A stretch of DNA of 64,000 bases from VAZQ01 sp035293945 (GTDB lineage: Bacteria > Pseudomonadota > Alphaproteobacteria > Rhizobiales > Xanthobacteraceae), in assembly GCA_035293945.1 (NCBI GenBank), contig DATGLV010000002.1, positions 1 to 64,000 on the forward strand. Reading direction: 5' to 3'. The notes beneath the pieces were generated by a model, which saw only the letters and a list, made by a program, of their open reading frames with translations, ran no database searches and was not told the origin of the DNA. Positions within the stretch are counted from its first letter, which is position 1, and the number at the start of each line of letters is the position of its first letter. Below, one piece after another: positions 27,824 through 35,594 of the stretch. A program made the position numbers and the translations under genes.

Positions 27824-27860
27824 CGGCACAATGCCGGTCCAAAGAGCACAATGTCGGCTC
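27824..27860 (+). promoter_or_regulatory. candidate operator: direct repeats 20 bases apart
   Basis: gcacaatgccggtcc at 27826-27840 and gcacaatgtcggctc at 27846-27860 are near-identical and start exactly 20 bases apart, two helix turns. The first also lies within a perfect inverted repeat CCGGCA-caa-TGCCGG (27824-27838). The site is 34-70 bases upstream of the MFS transporter start, a fitting place for a substrate-responsive repressor. Confidence 0.5.
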
Positions 27861-27893
27861 ATAATTAAGAGTGCTGCCGGGGAGGAAGACGAC

Positions 27894-29225
27894 ATGGCGC
27901 CAGTTGGGCAATCGCGAGCCAGTTTTGGCCGCTGGTACATCCTGGGGCTTATTTGCCTCATGTACCTCATCACCTATCTTGACCGCGTCAATATCTCGAC
28001 GGCGGCGCCGGCAATCAGCAAGGAATTCGGTTTCGACAAGATCACGATCGCATGGATTTTCAGCGCCTTCGTCTGGGCCTATGCGATCTTTCAGGTTCCG
28101 GGCGGCTGGCTCAGCGACCGGTTCGGCGCGCGGGGGGTGCTGGCGACCATCGTGGCGTATTGGTCGATCATGACGGCGGCCACTGCGGCAGCGACAGGCG
28201 CGGTCTCTTTCTTCATCATCCGTTTTCTGTTCGGGGCGGGTGAAGCGGGCGCATTTCCGGGCGCCACCCGCGCCATGCAGCTCTGGTATCCGCGGCGCGA
28301 GCGCGGCTTCGTGCAAGGCCTGACCCATAGCGCCAGTCGGCTCGGCGCCGCGGTCGCGCCGCCCATCGTGGTGCTGATCGTCACCTCGCTCGGCTGGCGA
28401 TCCGTGTTCTACATCTGCGCCGCAGCCGGCTTCGTCTGGTCGCTTTGGTGGTATTTCACGTACCGAAATCTACCGGAAGAACACGTTCTGGTGAACCGCG
28501 AGGAGCTCGCGAGCATCCGCGGTCTCGACGAAAGAGGCGAGATCAGGCCGGCGAACCTCGAGCGCGAGGGTGCCAATGTGCCTTGGGGCACATTGCTGCG
28601 CGCGCCCAATATGTGGGCGATCATGTGCGCCTACTTCACCTACGTGTTCTGCCTCTATTTCTTCCTGACCTGGCTGCCGAGTTATCTGGTCGACACTCGG
28701 CACTTCGCATTTCCCAAGATCGGTCTGCTCGCATCGCTACCACTCTTTGCCGGAGTTATCGGCGATACCGTTGGCGGCCTGGCGACCGACTGGCTCTTGA
28801 GGCTAACCGGCAGCACCAAGATCGCCCGGCGCTCGGTCGCGATCGTCGGGCTGCTTGGCTGCGCGGCCTTTATCGTTCCGGCAGGACTGACCGATGATGC
28901 TGTTACGGCGGTCTATTTCCTCACCGGTGCCGGCTTCTTCTTGGAATGCACGATCGGGCCGTCCTGGGCGGTCCCCATGGATTGCGGCGGCAAATATTCC
29001 GGGACGGTATCCGGAATGATGAACATGGCGGGCAATTTCGGCGGCGCCCTGTCGCCATTGGTCTTTGGGTTCTTCTTTCAGAAGGAGATGCCCCAGGCAC
29101 CGTTCATCGTCACCGGCGCGTTGCTCGTGGCCGGTGCCGGCGTATGGGCCTTCTGGCTCGATCCGGATCAGTCGGTGGTCGAAGCAGCCGAAGTTCCAGT
29201 CCCGCTGCCGGCTGCGGCCGAGTAG
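27894..29225 (+). CDS. MFS transporter, anion:cation symporter (ACS) type
   Basis: A 443-residue inner-membrane permease with about 12 hydrophobic segments. It starts FGRWYILGLICLMYLITYLD, carries the loop 2-3 motif GWLSDRFGARGVL and the ACS-family hallmark FFIIRFLFGAGEAGAFPGA. This subfamily carries organic anions such as tartrate, glucarate, phthalate or glycerate with protons; the substrate here is unknown. ATG at 27894 has a strong GGGGAGGAAG upstream, so the 41 in-frame codons before it are not used. A repeat operator lies just upstream. No catabolic enzyme lies beside it. Confidence 0.9.
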   Translation: MAPVGQSRASFGRWYILGLICLMYLITYLDRVNISTAAPAISKEFGFDKITIAWIFSAFVWAYAIFQVPGGWLSDRFGARGVLATIVAYWSIMTAATAAATGAVSFFIIRFLFGAGEAGAFPGATRAMQLWYPRRERGFVQGLTHSASRLGAAVAPPIVVLIVTSLGWRSVFYICAAAGFVWSLWWYFTYRNLPEEHVLVNREELASIRGLDERGEIRPANLEREGANVPWGTLLRAPNMWAIMCAYFTYVFCLYFFLTWLPSYLVDTRHFAFPKIGLLASLPLFAGVIGDTVGGLATDWLLRLTGSTKIARRSVAIVGLLGCAAFIVPAGLTDDAVTAVYFLTGAGFFLECTIGPSWAVPMDCGGKYSGTVSGMMNMAGNFGGALSPLVFGFFFQKEMPQAPFIVTGALLVAGAGVWAFWLDPDQSVVEAAEVPVPLPAAAE

Positions 29226-29309
29226 GTTGGAATCGGCTGGGCCCTCAAGGGAAAGCATCCGGCGCGGCGCGCCCGCGTCGGCATACCAACGGAACAAGCG
29301 ACGTTGACT

Positions 29310-29618
29310 TTACTCCGTCTTCGTTCCGCCGCCGGCAGCATACAAAGGCGCGCGCGAGGGGCCGAGGAGGCTCGTCTCGCCGGGCGGCCGGAGCGTCCCG
29401 ATCCAGGCGTCATCCGGCTTCCATTTATGGATTTGGCCGCAGGCCGGGCATCGCAACGGCACCGCGACGCAGGGCAGGCTCTTGAGCAGAACCCACTCGG
29501 TCTTGAGGCCGGTCGAGACCGGCGCGCCTGTCTGCGGACACTGCACCAAGATATCAGCCAACGCCAAGCTCCCACGATAGTCGGTGATCTGGCGGAGAAA
29601 CCCGATGATTGGTGACAC
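29310..29618 (-). CDS. small zinc-ribbon-like hypothetical protein
   Basis: About 100 residues at most. The pattern VQCPQTGAPVSTGLKTE, then SLPCVAVPLRCPACGQIHKWKPDDAW, gives one Cys followed by CPACG, as in a short protein family frequent in Rhizobiales genomes. The CxxC pairs suggest a single zinc or degenerate ribbon. The start is uncertain: GTG at 29616-29618 is the longest, but translation may begin about 26 codons later, just before QCPQTG, as in family members I recall. No function is known, and the neighbours give no clue. Confidence 0.6.
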   Translation of the reverse strand: MSPIIGFLRQITDYRGSLALADILVQCPQTGAPVSTGLKTEWVLLKSLPCVAVPLRCPACGQIHKWKPDDAWIGTLRPPGETSLLGPSRAPLYAAGGGTKTE

Positions 29619-29979
29619 GATCTCGTCGAGCGCTAAGCACGCAATCGCACGCAGACAAAATGACCAGCTTCCCCAACACCACTACCCGCTTGCCCTCGCC
29701 TCGCAGCGCCCGAAAGACGACCGCTGACGATCATCCAGGCGCTCGATAAGGCCCCAGAGCTCCGCTGCTCCCCCGGTCTTGCCACCCGGCGATACCGGCT
29801 CGAGCGCGCGAACGAGAGCGGACGGGACCCAACCGTCAGCTCCGGAAGTGATTCGCCGTTAAAGCCACGCCCGAGTCCAGTGAAATCTTCCGCCCGGTGG
29901 ATAACTCGTGGGCAGGCAGAGGTCGGCGGCCGAGAGCCTGCGCTTGCGCTTGCGCAAGGGGGATGGCAATCGCGCTCCG

Positions 29980-30011
29980 CCGTCATCGCAGAGTCATCGA
30001 CTCATTATATA
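29980..30011 (+). promoter_or_regulatory. Pho box with -10 element upstream of phoU
   Basis: GTCATCG occurs at 29982-29988 and again at 29993-29999, exactly 11 bases apart, inside CCGTCATcgcaGAGTCAT (29980-29997). This is the architecture of a PhoB binding site (two CTGTCAT-like repeats with a 4-base spacer). TATATA at 30006-30011 follows at the distance expected for a -10 box in a PhoB-activated promoter. The gene 70 bases downstream is phoU. Confidence 0.65.
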
Positions 30012-30081
30012 TGCAACAGAATCTTGTCGCTCGGCGCGGGCCGCGCGACCTGGATCGGCCCTACCCAGATGGCTTGATCTG

Positions 30082-30798
30082 ATGGCTTGGTCTGAACACA
30101 CCACGAAAGCCTTCGATTCGGATCTGCAAGACCTTGCGCGCACCATGGCCGAGATGGGTGGTCTCGCCGAGCGGCAGATCGCGGAATCGATCGAAGCGCT
30201 GACCACACGCGATAGCGAGCGCGCTTGGCGAGTCATCAACGCCGACGTGACCATCGACAACTTGCAGCGCGCCATCGAGGAGCGAGCGATCGAGACGATC
30301 GCTCGCCGCCAGCCGGTCGCGGTCGATCTGCGCCAGGTCGTCGGCATCCTGCGTATCGCCAGCGAGCTTGAGCGCATCGGCGATCTGGCCAAGAACATCA
30401 GCAAGCGCATCATCGTTATCAACGGCGAGGAAATGCCACGGCGATTGCTGCGCGGCGTCAGCCACATGGCCGAGCTGATGCTCGCGCAGCTACGCGACGT
30501 GCTCGACAGCTTCGCCCGCCGGGACGCCGCGAAGGCGATCGATGTGTGGACCCGCGACCAGGACGTGGACCGGCTGTACACCTCTTTGTTCCGCGAGCTC
30601 CTCATCCATATGATGGAAAACCCCGTCACCGTGACCTTCGGCATCCACCTGTTGTTCTGCACCAAGAATCTCGAACGCATGGGCGATCACGCAACCACGA
30701 TCGCGGAAGCCGTCTACTACATGGTCAATGGCCAATCGCTCCTGAGCGAGCGACCGAAGGCGGATGTCACCAGCATGCTGACGGCGGCGATGACGTAG
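30082..30798 (+). CDS. phoU: PhoU phosphate-signalling protein
   Basis: A 238-residue, all-helical cytoplasmic protein made of two PhoU three-helix repeats. The repeats carry the metal-binding motif, E-x3-D-x2-x-x-x-N-type: RIASELERIGDLAKNISKR (about 90-108) and LFCTKNLERMGDHATTIAE (about 192-210). PhoU links the Pst phosphate transporter to the PhoR kinase and represses the Pho regulon when phosphate is plentiful. ATG at 30082 gives the normal length. A Pho box precedes it. It is a stand-alone gene here: pstSCAB, phoB and phoR are not adjacent. Confidence 0.93.
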   Translation: MAWSEHTTKAFDSDLQDLARTMAEMGGLAERQIAESIEALTTRDSERAWRVINADVTIDNLQRAIEERAIETIARRQPVAVDLRQVVGILRIASELERIGDLAKNISKRIIVINGEEMPRRLLRGVSHMAELMLAQLRDVLDSFARRDAAKAIDVWTRDQDVDRLYTSLFRELLIHMMENPVTVTFGIHLLFCTKNLERMGDHATTIAEAVYYMVNGQSLLSERPKADVTSMLTAAMT

Positions 30799-31617
30799 CG
30801 TGAGATCCGGAAACGGCCTGAGCCATTTTCTGGAACAACACGGCCCTGATCTAGGTCTTGTTCACGCCGCTCTTGCTGACGCCATCTTTGTTGAGGCAGC
30901 GCTTGCGGTGGCCGCGCAGGCCCGGACGGCACCCGCCACGCGCAGCATCCTCCCGAAACAGGTGCTTCACCCGCACCGGGGCCGATCGCCGGTCAGTTGC
31001 TTTGATCGTGCCGGCGAACGCGTCGCGGTGCCTTGCCCGACTCGATCCTACCGGCTCGATCGCATCTGGATGCAGCGGCTGCGCCGGCGTGGGTAGCGTT
31101 TCCGGCAGGCGATCGCAGCCGGCAATGGCTGCCCAATGTTGCGGCGTCAAATTTGAAATTATTGGGCAAATCGGAACCCCGCAGTCGCCTGCAAATGCGC
31201 CATTCGCTGTTCGCAAGTGCACAACCGCGCCTGGGCCCGGCACCTTTACAGAACTGTATAAATTTCCCTGCGGCTCAACGCAGACTTCGCGGCGAACGGC
31301 CAACTCTTCTGTCGGGCTGCCGACGCCCACATCGGTCAAATATTCCTCCAATCAACCGGGTGCCGCAGGCGCGGGCAGGCAGGTAAGGATAACGCATCTG
31401 CGACGCCGCAGGCTGAGTTGCCGGCTTGCATCGGAAGTCCGTTTCCTTATAATCAAACTGGCCTGGAAGTGGCTCCTCAAAATACTTTAGGACACTCGAA
31501 GAAGACTGGAAAAAGCTGGACAAAGCGGCCTCAAGTCGGAACCACGGCAGATCAAACACCAACCAACCATTCACGCTCCTTGAGCGGGGAGCGTGCAGCG
31601 TAACGGGAGGGGCAGTC
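30799..31617. other. 819-base stretch with no supported gene
   Basis: Long open frames exist on both strands (for example a plus-strand frame over 30,858-31,490 and a minus-strand one over 30,851-31,351). None has recognisable domains, a good ribosome binding site or coherent codon use. From about 31,130 the DNA becomes less GC-rich and contains a promoter-like pair at 31,426-31,453. It could hold a decayed gene or an unannotated small RNA. Confidence 0.4.
31426..31453 (+). promoter_or_regulatory. sigma-70-like promoter
   Basis: TTGCAT at 31426-31431 and TATAAT at 31448-31453 with a 16-base spacer. It is 165 bases upstream of the beta-propeller protein gene, so it would give a long leader, or could start a small RNA. 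Confidence 0.4.
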
Positions 31618-32718
31618 ATGAGACTTGCTACCAAAATCAGCTCGCGTACCAAGACTATCGCACTCACCGGCGCCTTGCTGGCCGGCACCGCACTCGTCAC
31701 CGCATCGTTCATGGGCCTCGCCTCGGCGGCTGAACCGTATGTGGGCTATCACGTCGCCAAGGTAATCACCCTCCCGGGCAAGAACCCGCGCTGGGACCAC
31801 GTCTCTTTTGATGCGGCCAACCGCAACGTTCTCATCGGGCGCCGCGACCAGGGCGTCTGGGTCTACAATGTGGATTCCGGGAAGATCAGCCAAGTCGAGA
31901 AGACCGGAGGCACCAACGGCGCTGCCGTGGCTCCCGAGCTTGGCCTTGGAATGAGCGACAACGGCGGCGCGGACAGCGTCACCGTCTTCGATCTCAAGAC
32001 CCTCGCGGTCAAGAACGTCATCAAGCTGATGAGCGACACTGACGGAGTCGGCTGGGAGCCGGTGACCAAGACCGCCTACACCAACAACGGTGAAAACGGC
32101 TCGATCACGCTGTTCGATCCCGCGACTGGCAAAATTGGCGAGACGATTGCGCTTAACAACACCAAGCAGCCCGAATTCTTCGGCGCTGACGGCAAGGGCC
32201 GCGTGTTCGTCAACCTTCGCGATCAGAACAAGATTGCGGTGGTGGATTTCAAGTCGAAGAAGCTCGCCACGACCTGGCCGGTTGATTGCGTGCAGCCGAC
32301 CGGGCTTGTCTATGAAGACAAGAGCGACCGTCTGTTCGTCTCCTGCCGCGGCAATAAGCCGGTGCTGGCAGTGGTCGATCCGAATTCGGGTAAGACCGTT
32401 ACCACGATTCCGATCGGCAAAAACACGGACGCGGTGCTGTGGGATCCGACCCAGAAGATGGTGATGTCGCCGAACGGCGCCGACGGCACCCTGTCGGTCA
32501 TCAAGCAGGACAATCCCGACACCTACCATCTGGTCGAGACGGTCTCGACCCGCATCAATGCGCGCACCGGCACGGTCGATCCGAAGACCGGGACGGTCTA
32601 TCTGGTGGCGCCGGAATCCACCTACCCGGCGGCGGCCGAAGGCGCCAAGGCACCCCCGCCGAAGTACATCTCCGACACGTTCTCGATCATCGAGATCCAG
32701 CGCGGTCAGCTCGACTAA
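31618..32718 (+). CDS. secreted YncE-like beta-propeller protein
   Basis: A 366-residue periplasmic protein. A Sec signal covers about residues 1-37 (basic start, hydrophobic ALTGALLAGTALVTASFMGL, cleavage after ASA). The mature part is a seven-bladed NHL/YncE-type propeller with repeating units such as NVLIGRRDQGVWVYNVDSGK, SVTVFDLKTLAVKNVIKL, GSITLFDPATGKIGETIAL and VLAVVDPNSGKTVTTIPIG. Such proteins bind ligands or cofactors; no catalytic residue is evident. The ribosome binding site is GGGAGGGG. A strong terminator follows at 32,730. The RND efflux operon downstream has its own promoter. Confidence 0.85.
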   Translation: MRLATKISSRTKTIALTGALLAGTALVTASFMGLASAAEPYVGYHVAKVITLPGKNPRWDHVSFDAANRNVLIGRRDQGVWVYNVDSGKISQVEKTGGTNGAAVAPELGLGMSDNGGADSVTVFDLKTLAVKNVIKLMSDTDGVGWEPVTKTAYTNNGENGSITLFDPATGKIGETIALNNTKQPEFFGADGKGRVFVNLRDQNKIAVVDFKSKKLATTWPVDCVQPTGLVYEDKSDRLFVSCRGNKPVLAVVDPNSGKTVTTIPIGKNTDAVLWDPTQKMVMSPNGADGTLSVIKQDNPDTYHLVETVSTRINARTGTVDPKTGTVYLVAPESTYPAAAEGAKAPPPKYISDTFSIIEIQRGQLD

Positions 32719-32729
32719 GACACGATCAA

Positions 32730-32766
32730 ACGGCCCGCTCGCCAAACGAGCGGGCCGTCTCTCTTC
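32730..32766 (+). terminator. rho-independent terminator after the beta-propeller gene
   Basis: Perfect 12-base stem, CGGCCCGCTCG (32731-32741) plus its flanking A-T pair with CGAGCGGGCCG (32747-32757), a CCAAA loop, then TCTCTCTT. The run is not pure T but the hairpin is very stable. Confidence 0.85.
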
Positions 32767-33027
32767 CGGGTACCGAATCCGGCGCCGATTCGCAGCCGCA
32801 AGCCGCCCGGGACTTATCCACAATCCGACCGGCAGACCGATGTGATCGGCAAGAATGCTCCGTGGGGGACGCTGATTGGCTGGAGTACTTGTGCGCGTAA
32901 GTCTCGTTTGAGCGATCACCGGAGGGCCTCCGAAGGTCACCGCATCCGGTGTTACCGCTCGAAGTGACATTTTCACTACAGTTCCAGCCAAAAAGTTGGG
33001 CACAAGCGCCTACAGCCTGGACTCGCG

Positions 33028-33050
33028 TTGACAGACCGGTACGGTACCGT
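33028..33050 (+). promoter_or_regulatory. promoter with palindromic operator for the RND operon
   Basis: TTGACA at 33028-33033 is a perfect -35 box. The spacer region contains ACCGGT (33035-33040) followed by the perfect palindrome ACGGTACCGT (33041-33050), with GGTAC repeated 5 bases apart. The -10 box is weak (around 33051-33057). A palindrome placed between -35 and -10 is typical for TetR-type repressors of efflux pumps; no such regulator lies in the window. Confidence 0.55.
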
Positions 33051-33108
33051 TTTGCCTTTCAATTGTTGTGAAAGGCCGGGCTGCGTATCGTGCAGAGCGG
33101 GTGGGGAC

Positions 33109-34533
33109 ATGGGGCAAGGGGCGGCAACAAACACAAAAATCGATCAGCGCAGAATCGGACAGCCCATCATCGGCCGGCTGTTGCGTTGGTGCTGCGTCGG
33201 CGGCCTTCTGAGCTTAGCGCTCGGCGCGTGCGCCGACTATCAGGCACTGCCGCTCGACAATCGCGTTCACTTGAAGCACAAGCTGTCCGAGCTCGCGCAT
33301 GCCGGGGTTCGCCTGGACCGGCCGCTCAGCGTCTACGACATCGCGGTTCTGGCGGTGCAGAACAATCCCGACCTGATCGCGACGCGGACGCAGCGTGGCG
33401 TGGCGCGCGCACAGGTTCTCGAAGCGGGCCTCCTGCCAAATCCGTCGCTCAGCACGAGCTACCTGTTCCTGCTCAATCCGAGCCCCGCCGCCGGCGTCGC
33501 CTTCGATGCGATCTCCGCTGCCATATCGCAGGACATCCAGAAGACCATCACGATGAAGTGGCGCTTGCGCAGCGCCCAGGCCGACGCCCTGCAGGTCGAC
33601 GCCACCATCCTGTGGGAAGAGTGGCAGCTGATCGGAAAGGCGCGCCTCGCCGTGTTCGATCTCGTGCAAAAGGAGAAGCTGCGCAAAACCCTGGCTGCCT
33701 ATCGCGACTTATTGCAGGACCGCTTCGAGCGCGGCCGCAAGGCACTGGAGCAAGGCAACACGACCTTGGCGACGGTCGCGCCCGACGCCGCCGCAATCAG
33801 CGACGCGCGCAAGGATCTGTTCGATCTCGAACGCGACATCGATAGCCAACGTCACGACCTCAATGCGATGCTCGGCCTGGCCCCTGAGGTTATGGTGCCG
33901 CTCAAGACCCAATTGGAGGTTCTACCAGTCGACGCCAAGGCCGTCATGCGTGCGCTGACCGATCTGGCCGACCGGCGGCCCGACCTCATCGCCCTGCAGC
34001 TCGGCTATCTCTCGCAGGACGAGAAGGTCCGTGGTGCGATCGTGGGCCAGTTCCCGGCCATGACCTTCGGCCCGAGCTATGCGCAAGACACTTCCAATGT
34101 GAAGTCGTTCGGGCCGGCCCTGACGATGGATATCCCGATATTTGACCGCAACCAAGGCAATATCGCAGTTGAGAGCGCCACCCGGGCCCAGCTCCATGCC
34201 GAGTTCGCGGCCCGTCTGTCGGAAGCGCACAGCGAGGTCCTGGCGTCGCTGGCCACCCAGCGCCTCCTGATGCGACAATTAGACGAAGAGCGCGCCGAAT
34301 TGCCCGTGCTGAAAGGATTCGCCAAGCAGGCGGAAGATGCTATGAATGCGGGCAATATTGACGAGCGGGCGTATGTCGACCTTGTTTCCGCGAGCTATTC
34401 GAAGGAAAAGGCTGTCCTCGGTCTGGAGCAACAGCTGCTCGAGCAGGAGGTGGCGGTCGCCACGCTCATCGGCGCCGGGATGCCGCGCGCCAGTCTGCCG
34501 ACGGAAGCTGCCCTTGAGGAAGTAGGTCAATGA
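33109..34533 (+). CDS. TolC-family outer-membrane efflux lipoprotein
   Basis: A 474-residue outer-membrane channel of a tripartite pump. The N-terminus has a hydrophobic segment ending in the lipobox LALGAC, so it is likely lipid-anchored. Two OEP repeats follow, with long coiled-coil helices (for example QAQVLEAGLL-like ARAQVLEAGLLPNPSLS, FERGRKALEQGNTTL, and FAKQAEDAMNAGNIDERAY). The ATG at 33109 with GGGTGGGG upstream is preferred over a GTG/ATG frame extending 27 codons upstream. Its stop overlaps the start of the adaptor gene (ATGA at 34530-34533), so the operon is translationally coupled. Confidence 0.9.
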   Translation: MGQGAATNTKIDQRRIGQPIIGRLLRWCCVGGLLSLALGACADYQALPLDNRVHLKHKLSELAHAGVRLDRPLSVYDIAVLAVQNNPDLIATRTQRGVARAQVLEAGLLPNPSLSTSYLFLLNPSPAAGVAFDAISAAISQDIQKTITMKWRLRSAQADALQVDATILWEEWQLIGKARLAVFDLVQKEKLRKTLAAYRDLLQDRFERGRKALEQGNTTLATVAPDAAAISDARKDLFDLERDIDSQRHDLNAMLGLAPEVMVPLKTQLEVLPVDAKAVMRALTDLADRRPDLIALQLGYLSQDEKVRGAIVGQFPAMTFGPSYAQDTSNVKSFGPALTMDIPIFDRNQGNIAVESATRAQLHAEFAARLSEAHSEVLASLATQRLLMRQLDEERAELPVLKGFAKQAEDAMNAGNIDERAYVDLVSASYSKEKAVLGLEQQLLEQEVAVATLIGAGMPRASLPTEAALEEVGQ

Positions 34534-35594
34534 TTCGCTACCTCGTAAGCGTCGCGGTTGCGTCGCTGTTTTGCTTACAAGGCCCGGCACTCGCCGACGA
34601 AGTCAAAGGGTTCGCATTGGTGAAGGTGGCGCCCCCCAAGAAGGGGGCCGTCCCGCATATGGTTTATGCGTACGGGACCGCGACAACGACCCAGGGTGCC
34701 ACCGTCAACACCAGCTTCCAGCGCGACGGACAGGTTTCCGAGATTTACGTCGAGGTCGGGGACCAGTTCAAAAAGGGCGACCCGCTCTTGGACTTCGGCG
34801 CCTCGCCCGCCGCCGTGGTCGCCTATGAGCAGGCAAAGACCACGCTTGCGCTTGCCCAGCACACCTACGACCGGCAGTTGCAGCTGCTCAAGGCGCAGCT
34901 CACCACCCACGACAATGTCGAGACCGCCGAGAAGGCCGTATCGGACGCCAAGCTGCAAGTCGAGATGTTCGAGAAGATCGGCTCCATCAAGCCGAGCGAG
35001 ATCTTGAACGCGCCGTTCGACGGCGTGGTCAACTCGATCGCGGTGTCCAAGGGAGACAGGATCTCGGCCGGCGCCACTCTGATGACTCTGCAGAAGGTCG
35101 ACCAGATCATCCTGACCGTCGGAGTCGAGCCGGCGGACCTGGACAAGGTCAAGCCGGACATGCCGGTGCACCTCACCTCGCTGCAGCCCGGGCGCAAGCC
35201 GATCGAAGGCACCGTGAAGCGGATCGGCGCCTCGATTGATCCCAAGACCCGGCAAGTTCCAGTCTACATCGAGCTACCCCCAGGCGGCGCGCTCGCCGGC
35301 GAGAACTTCCGCGCCGCCATCGAGGTCGGCCAGTACGAAGGGTACGTGGTGCCGCGCGATTCCGTCGGCTCCAATCCCAAGGGCACCTTCATCTACCAAG
35401 TCGACGACGCACGCGCCAAGCGCGTGTATATCCATATCGTCGGGTCTTATGGCAACAAGACCATAATCAGCGGCAACGTCGACGAGCAGTCGAAGATCAT
35501 GCTGTCGGGCGGAACTCAGGTCGACGACGGCGATGGGGTGCGTCCGGTGGATGCCAGCCCGACTGATGAAGAAGAAAATAATCAGGAGGACTGA
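34530..35594 (+). CDS. RND efflux periplasmic adaptor subunit
   Basis: A 354-residue membrane-fusion protein. It has a short Sec signal (YLVSVAVASLFCLQGPALA), the lipoyl-like half-motifs GQVSEIYVEVGDQFKKGD and APFDGVVNSIAVSKGDRIS, a short helical hairpin between them, and a beta-barrel with RIGASIDPKTRQVPVYIELP. It bridges the inner-membrane pump and the TolC-like channel. It starts by overlapping the channel gene and ends in a TGATG overlap with the permease gene. The acidic C-terminal tail (DEEENNQED) is unusual. Confidence 0.93.
   Translation: MIRYLVSVAVASLFCLQGPALADEVKGFALVKVAPPKKGAVPHMVYAYGTATTTQGATVNTSFQRDGQVSEIYVEVGDQFKKGDPLLDFGASPAAVVAYEQAKTTLALAQHTYDRQLQLLKAQLTTHDNVETAEKAVSDAKLQVEMFEKIGSIKPSEILNAPFDGVVNSIAVSKGDRISAGATLMTLQKVDQIILTVGVEPADLDKVKPDMPVHLTSLQPGRKPIEGTVKRIGASIDPKTRQVPVYIELPPGGALAGENFRAAIEVGQYEGYVVPRDSVGSNPKGTFIYQVDDARAKRVYIHIVGSYGNKTIISGNVDEQSKIMLSGGTQVDDGDGVRPVDASPTDEEENNQED

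Noticed and set aside
30858..31490. 210-codon plus-strand open frame (and the overlapping minus-strand frame) after phoU
   Set aside because: No domain, composition like random GC-rich translation, no ribosome binding site; listed as a gene-free stretch.
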